23,737 nucleotides of DNA, from contig JAADGT010000104.1 of the NCBI GenBank assembly GCA_013152215.1, positions 1-23,737 on the forward strand, read 5' to 3'. Positions 21,273-23,737 of the stretch are shown here, piece after piece. Positions within the stretch are counted from its first letter, which is position 1. Each line of letters begins with the position of its first letter. The DNA comes from Deltaproteobacteria bacterium (GTDB lineage: Bacteria; Desulfobacterota; Deferrisomatia; Deferrisomatales; Deferrisomataceae). The notes beneath the pieces were generated by a model. The model saw only the letters and a program-made list of their open reading frames with translations. It made no database searches and was not told the origin of the DNA. Made by a program: the position numbers and the translations under genes.

Positions 21273-23351
21273 ATGAAACGGTACGACGTGGACAAGATCC
21301 GCAACGTGGCCCTGGTGGGACACGGTGGAAGCGGCAAGACCAGCCTGGGTGAGGGGATGCTCTACTGCGCCGGCGTGACCACGCGGTTGTGTCGGGTGGA
21401 CGACGGCACCTCGGTGCTCGACTTCGAGCCGGAGGAGAAGGGCCACAAGTTCTCGATCTCGGCCGCCCTGGCCTGGCTCGAGCACCGGAAGACCAAGGTG
21501 AACCTCCTCGACACCCCTGGCTACGACGTGTTCCTGTATGAGGCCCAGGCGGCGCTGCAGGCCGTGGACGCGGCCGTGGTGGTGGTGGGGCCGGAGTCCG
21601 AGATCAAGTTCGAGACCGAAAAGGTCTGGCAGACCGCCGACGAGCTGGGCCTGCCCCGGGCCGTGGTGGTGAACCGGTTGGACAAGGAGAACGCCCGGTT
21701 CGAGATCGCCTTGGAGGCGCTCCGCTCGGCGTTCGACGCCTCGTTCGTGCCGATCCACCTGCCCATCGGGGAGGAGGCCGGCTTTCAGGGGTATGTGGAC
21801 CTGCTCTCGGGCAAGGCCTTCACGTTCCCGGACGACTCGGGCAAGCCCCAGGAGGGCCCCGTTCCCGACGACATGGCCGACGCCGTGGCCTCGGCCCGGG
21901 AGCAGCTGATCGAGCATCTGGTCGAGACCGACGACGAGCTCATGGAGAAGTACTTCGACGGCCAGGACATCACGCCCGCCGAGCTGGGCCGGGCCCTGCG
22001 GGCCGGGGTGGTCGGCCGCCAGTTCGTGCCGGTGCTCGTGGGATGCGCTGCGAAGAACATCGGTCCGGCCGCCCTCCTGGACCTGATCGTGGAGGCGTTC
22101 CCGAGCCCGGTGGACCGGGGCCCGGTGGAGGGCGAAGGGCCCGGCGGCGAGCCGGTCACCCGGGAACCCTCGGACGACCAGCCCTTGTGCGCCCTGGTGT
22201 TCAAGACCCTCTCCGACCCCTTCGCCGGTCGGCTGACCCTGTTCCGGGTCTGGAGCGGCACCCTGTCCTCCGACTCCAACGTGTGGAACGCCAACCGCCA
22301 GACCGAGGAGCGGGTCGGGCAGATCCTGGCCCTGGTGGGCAAGGATTCCAAGCCCGCCGCCGTGGCCGGCACCGGAGACATCCTGGCCGTGGCCAAGCTC
22401 AAGGAGACCCGCACCGGGGACACCCTGTGCGACAAGGCCAACCCCATCGTGCTGCCCTGGATCGGCGCGCCGGAGCCCCTCATGACCTACGCGGCCTACC
22501 CCAAGGCCCGAGGCGACGAGGAGAAAATGAACCAGGCCCTGCGGCGAATCCAGGACGAGGACCCCACCATCCAGGTCCGCCGCGAGGAGCAGACCCACGA
22601 GCTCCTGGTCTCGGGCATGGGCAAGCTCCACCTGGACATCGCGTGCGAGCGGATGAAGCGCAAGTTCGGGGCGGACATGGAGCTGCGCAAGCCCAAGATC
22701 CCTTACCGCGAGACCATCAAGAAGAGCACCAAGGTCCAGGGCCGTTACAAGAAGCAGACCGGCGGCCGAGGCCAGTTCGGCGACACCTGGCTCGAGATCA
22801 AGCCCCTACCCCGGGGCGAGGGGTTCCGGTTCATCGACAAGATCGTGGGCGGGGCGATCCCCAAGCAGTACATCCCCGCCTGCGAGGACGGGGTCAAGGA
22901 GGCCATGGCCGGGGGCATCCTGGCCGGGTACCCCATGGTGGACGTGGAGGTGACCCTGTTCGACGGCAAGTACCACGAGGTGGACTCCTCGGAGATGGCC
23001 TTCAAGATCGCGGCCTCCCTGGGGTTCAAGAAGGGCGCGGCCGAGTGCAGCCCGGTGCTCCTGGAGCCCATCATGGAGGTCACGGTCCGGGTGCCCGACG
23101 CCTACATGGGTGATGTGATCGGCGACCTGAACTCCCGGCGGGGCCGGGTGCTCGGGGTGGACCCGGAGGACGGGGTCCAGGTGATCCGTGCCTACGTGCC
23201 CCTGGCCGAGATGCTCGAGTACGCGCCGGATCTGCGGTCGATGACGGCGGGCCGGGGCATCTTCACCATGCGCTTCGACCACTACGAGGAGGTGCCGCCG
23301 AACATCGCGGAGAAGATCGTGGCCGAGGCCCGCAGCGAGGAGCAGGAATAG
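21273..23351 (+). CDS. EF-G-like translational GTPase (EF-G2/FusA2 type)
   Basis: This is a 692-aa five-domain EF-G homologue. The G domain has GHGGSGKTSL (residues 16-25) instead of AHIDAGKTT, and the switch II motif is DTPGY (80-84), with Tyr where canonical EF-G has the catalytic His. NRLDKE replaces NKMD. Domain IV contains GRYKKQTGGRGQFGDTWLEI and domain V ends GRGIFTMRFDHYEEVPPNIAEKI. These substitutions mark the EF-G-like paralogue group seen beside a normal EF-G in many bacteria; GTP hydrolysis is probably slower or differently triggered. The ATG at 21273 is chosen because AAGGAG precedes it at six bases. The exact cellular role of this paralogue is not settled. Confidence 0.93.
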   Translation: MKRYDVDKIRNVALVGHGGSGKTSLGEGMLYCAGVTTRLCRVDDGTSVLDFEPEEKGHKFSISAALAWLEHRKTKVNLLDTPGYDVFLYEAQAALQAVDAAVVVVGPESEIKFETEKVWQTADELGLPRAVVVNRLDKENARFEIALEALRSAFDASFVPIHLPIGEEAGFQGYVDLLSGKAFTFPDDSGKPQEGPVPDDMADAVASAREQLIEHLVETDDELMEKYFDGQDITPAELGRALRAGVVGRQFVPVLVGCAAKNIGPAALLDLIVEAFPSPVDRGPVEGEGPGGEPVTREPSDDQPLCALVFKTLSDPFAGRLTLFRVWSGTLSSDSNVWNANRQTEERVGQILALVGKDSKPAAVAGTGDILAVAKLKETRTGDTLCDKANPIVLPWIGAPEPLMTYAAYPKARGDEEKMNQALRRIQDEDPTIQVRREEQTHELLVSGMGKLHLDIACERMKRKFGADMELRKPKIPYRETIKKSTKVQGRYKKQTGGRGQFGDTWLEIKPLPRGEGFRFIDKIVGGAIPKQYIPACEDGVKEAMAGGILAGYPMVDVEVTLFDGKYHEVDSSEMAFKIAASLGFKKGAAECSPVLLEPIMEVTVRVPDAYMGDVIGDLNSRRGRVLGVDPEDGVQVIRAYVPLAEMLEYAPDLRSMTAGRGIFTMRFDHYEEVPPNIAEKIVAEARSEEQE

Positions 23352-23354
23352 CCG

Positions 23355-23737
23355 GTGGCCGACACGCCGGAACCCCCCGAGCTCGAGCAGCCCCAGGGCT
23401 CCTCCCCGGCAGGGGAGGGGGAATCCAAGGAGCCCCATGCTTCCCCGGCCGAGGGATCGGAAGGCAAGCCCCCGGAGGACGCCGAGGCGCCTTCCCACTC
23501 CGGTGGAACGTGGAAGCTGTGGGTGCTCCTCGTGCTCTTGCTGATCTTCGCGGGGGTGCAGGGGGCGGGGATCCTCTTGCGGGACCGACTGGAGGGCCGC
23601 ACGGCCCTCACGGCCCACCCTCGGCCGTTGCCGGCCGGGAAGACCGCGCCCCCCCCCGAGGGGTCGCGGTTCGGGCCGGACGTTCACGAGGTGGACGTGG
23701 CATCCCCTGCCGAGGGCGGCCCGGCTCCGCCCAAGGA
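23355..23737 (+). CDS. Single-pass membrane protein, partial at window edge
   Basis: The reading frame opens at GTG three bases after the EF-G-like stop, with AGGAATAG just upstream, and runs to the window end (127 codons, no stop). The first 50 or so residues are very acidic and rich in Pro, Glu and Ser. One hydrophobic helix follows (about residues 55-72, LWVLLVLLLIFAGVQGAGIL). After it comes a Pro-rich region (PPPEGSRFGPDVHEVD...). The layout suggests a cytoplasmic tail, one TM and a periplasmic domain. No family can be named from this part; cell-envelope or motility-linked proteins often look like this. Confidence 0.6.
   Translation, partial: MADTPEPPELEQPQGSSPAGEGESKEPHASPAEGSEGKPPEDAEAPSHSGGTWKLWVLLVLLLIFAGVQGAGILLRDRLEGRTALTAHPRPLPAGKTAPPPEGSRFGPDVHEVDVASPAEGGPAPPK

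Noticed and set aside
20892..22631. Minus-strand open frame of 579 codons opposite coaX and the EF-G-like gene
   Set aside because: His/Gln/Gly/Leu-rich antisense shadow that spans two real genes.

Overview
The window is about 23.7 kb of very GC-rich bacterial DNA with strong G/C third-position bias. The content is a multiheme c554-like cytochrome, a complete System I cytochrome c maturation (Ccm) locus, several periplasmic thiol redoxins, a sigma54-dependent two-component system, a DUF6502/DUF5666 pair, and birA-coaX-EF-G. This suggests an anaerobic, cytochrome-rich, respiring member of the former Deltaproteobacteria (Desulfuromonadia- or Deferrisoma-like Desulfobacterota). The taxonomic placement is inference from gene content only.

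Layout. 0.1-0.85 kb (minus): TlpA-like lipoprotein redoxin followed by a 54-aa small protein. 1.3-1.84 kb (plus): a lipoprotein thioredoxin-like protein. A long palindromic repeat separates it from the convergent operon at 2.0-3.97 kb (minus), which encodes a DsbC-like protein carrying an N-terminal CxxCH and a seven-heme cytochrome. 4.4-5.8 kb (minus): a small exported CxxCHC protein, a second TlpA-like redoxin and a two-helix membrane protein, led by a good sigma70 promoter. 6.0-8.84 kb (plus): histidine kinase and NtrC-type regulator. 9.1-15.4 kb (plus): ccmE, ccmF, ccmH, ccmI-like, ccmA, ccmB, ccmC, ccmD and a TPR protein. 15.5-19.0 kb (minus): a frameshifted di-heme lipoprotein with calcium-binding-type repeats, then a frameshifted DUF5666 lipoprotein downstream of a DUF6502 regulator-like gene. 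19.4-23.7 kb (plus): birA, coaX, an EF-G-like GTPase and the start of a membrane protein.

How it may work together. The Ccm proteins export heme, load it on CcmE and ligate it to CxxCH apocytochromes. The redoxins and DsbC-like protein would keep the cysteines reduced. Clients in the same window are the heptaheme and di-heme cytochromes. A near-consensus sigma54 promoter lies just upstream of ccmE and just downstream of the NtrC-type regulator gene, so the two-component system probably switches on cytochrome maturation. CcmE carries Cys in place of the usual heme-binding His (CxxxY), yet a divergent CcmH-like protein is present.

The gaps between operons are full of repeats. There are five copies of a long imperfect hairpin element (one with MITE-like terminal inverted repeats), arrays of an 8-mer close to AAGGCTAG, and a separate palindrome whose ends hold the stop codons of two convergent genes. 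Four genes (ccmA, the TPR gene, the di-heme gene and the DUF5666 gene) each show an apparent frameshift with the same sense (one base too many, or two too few). Either the assembly has indel errors or the loci are decaying or phase-variable. No rRNA, tRNA, CRISPR array or transposase gene was seen.
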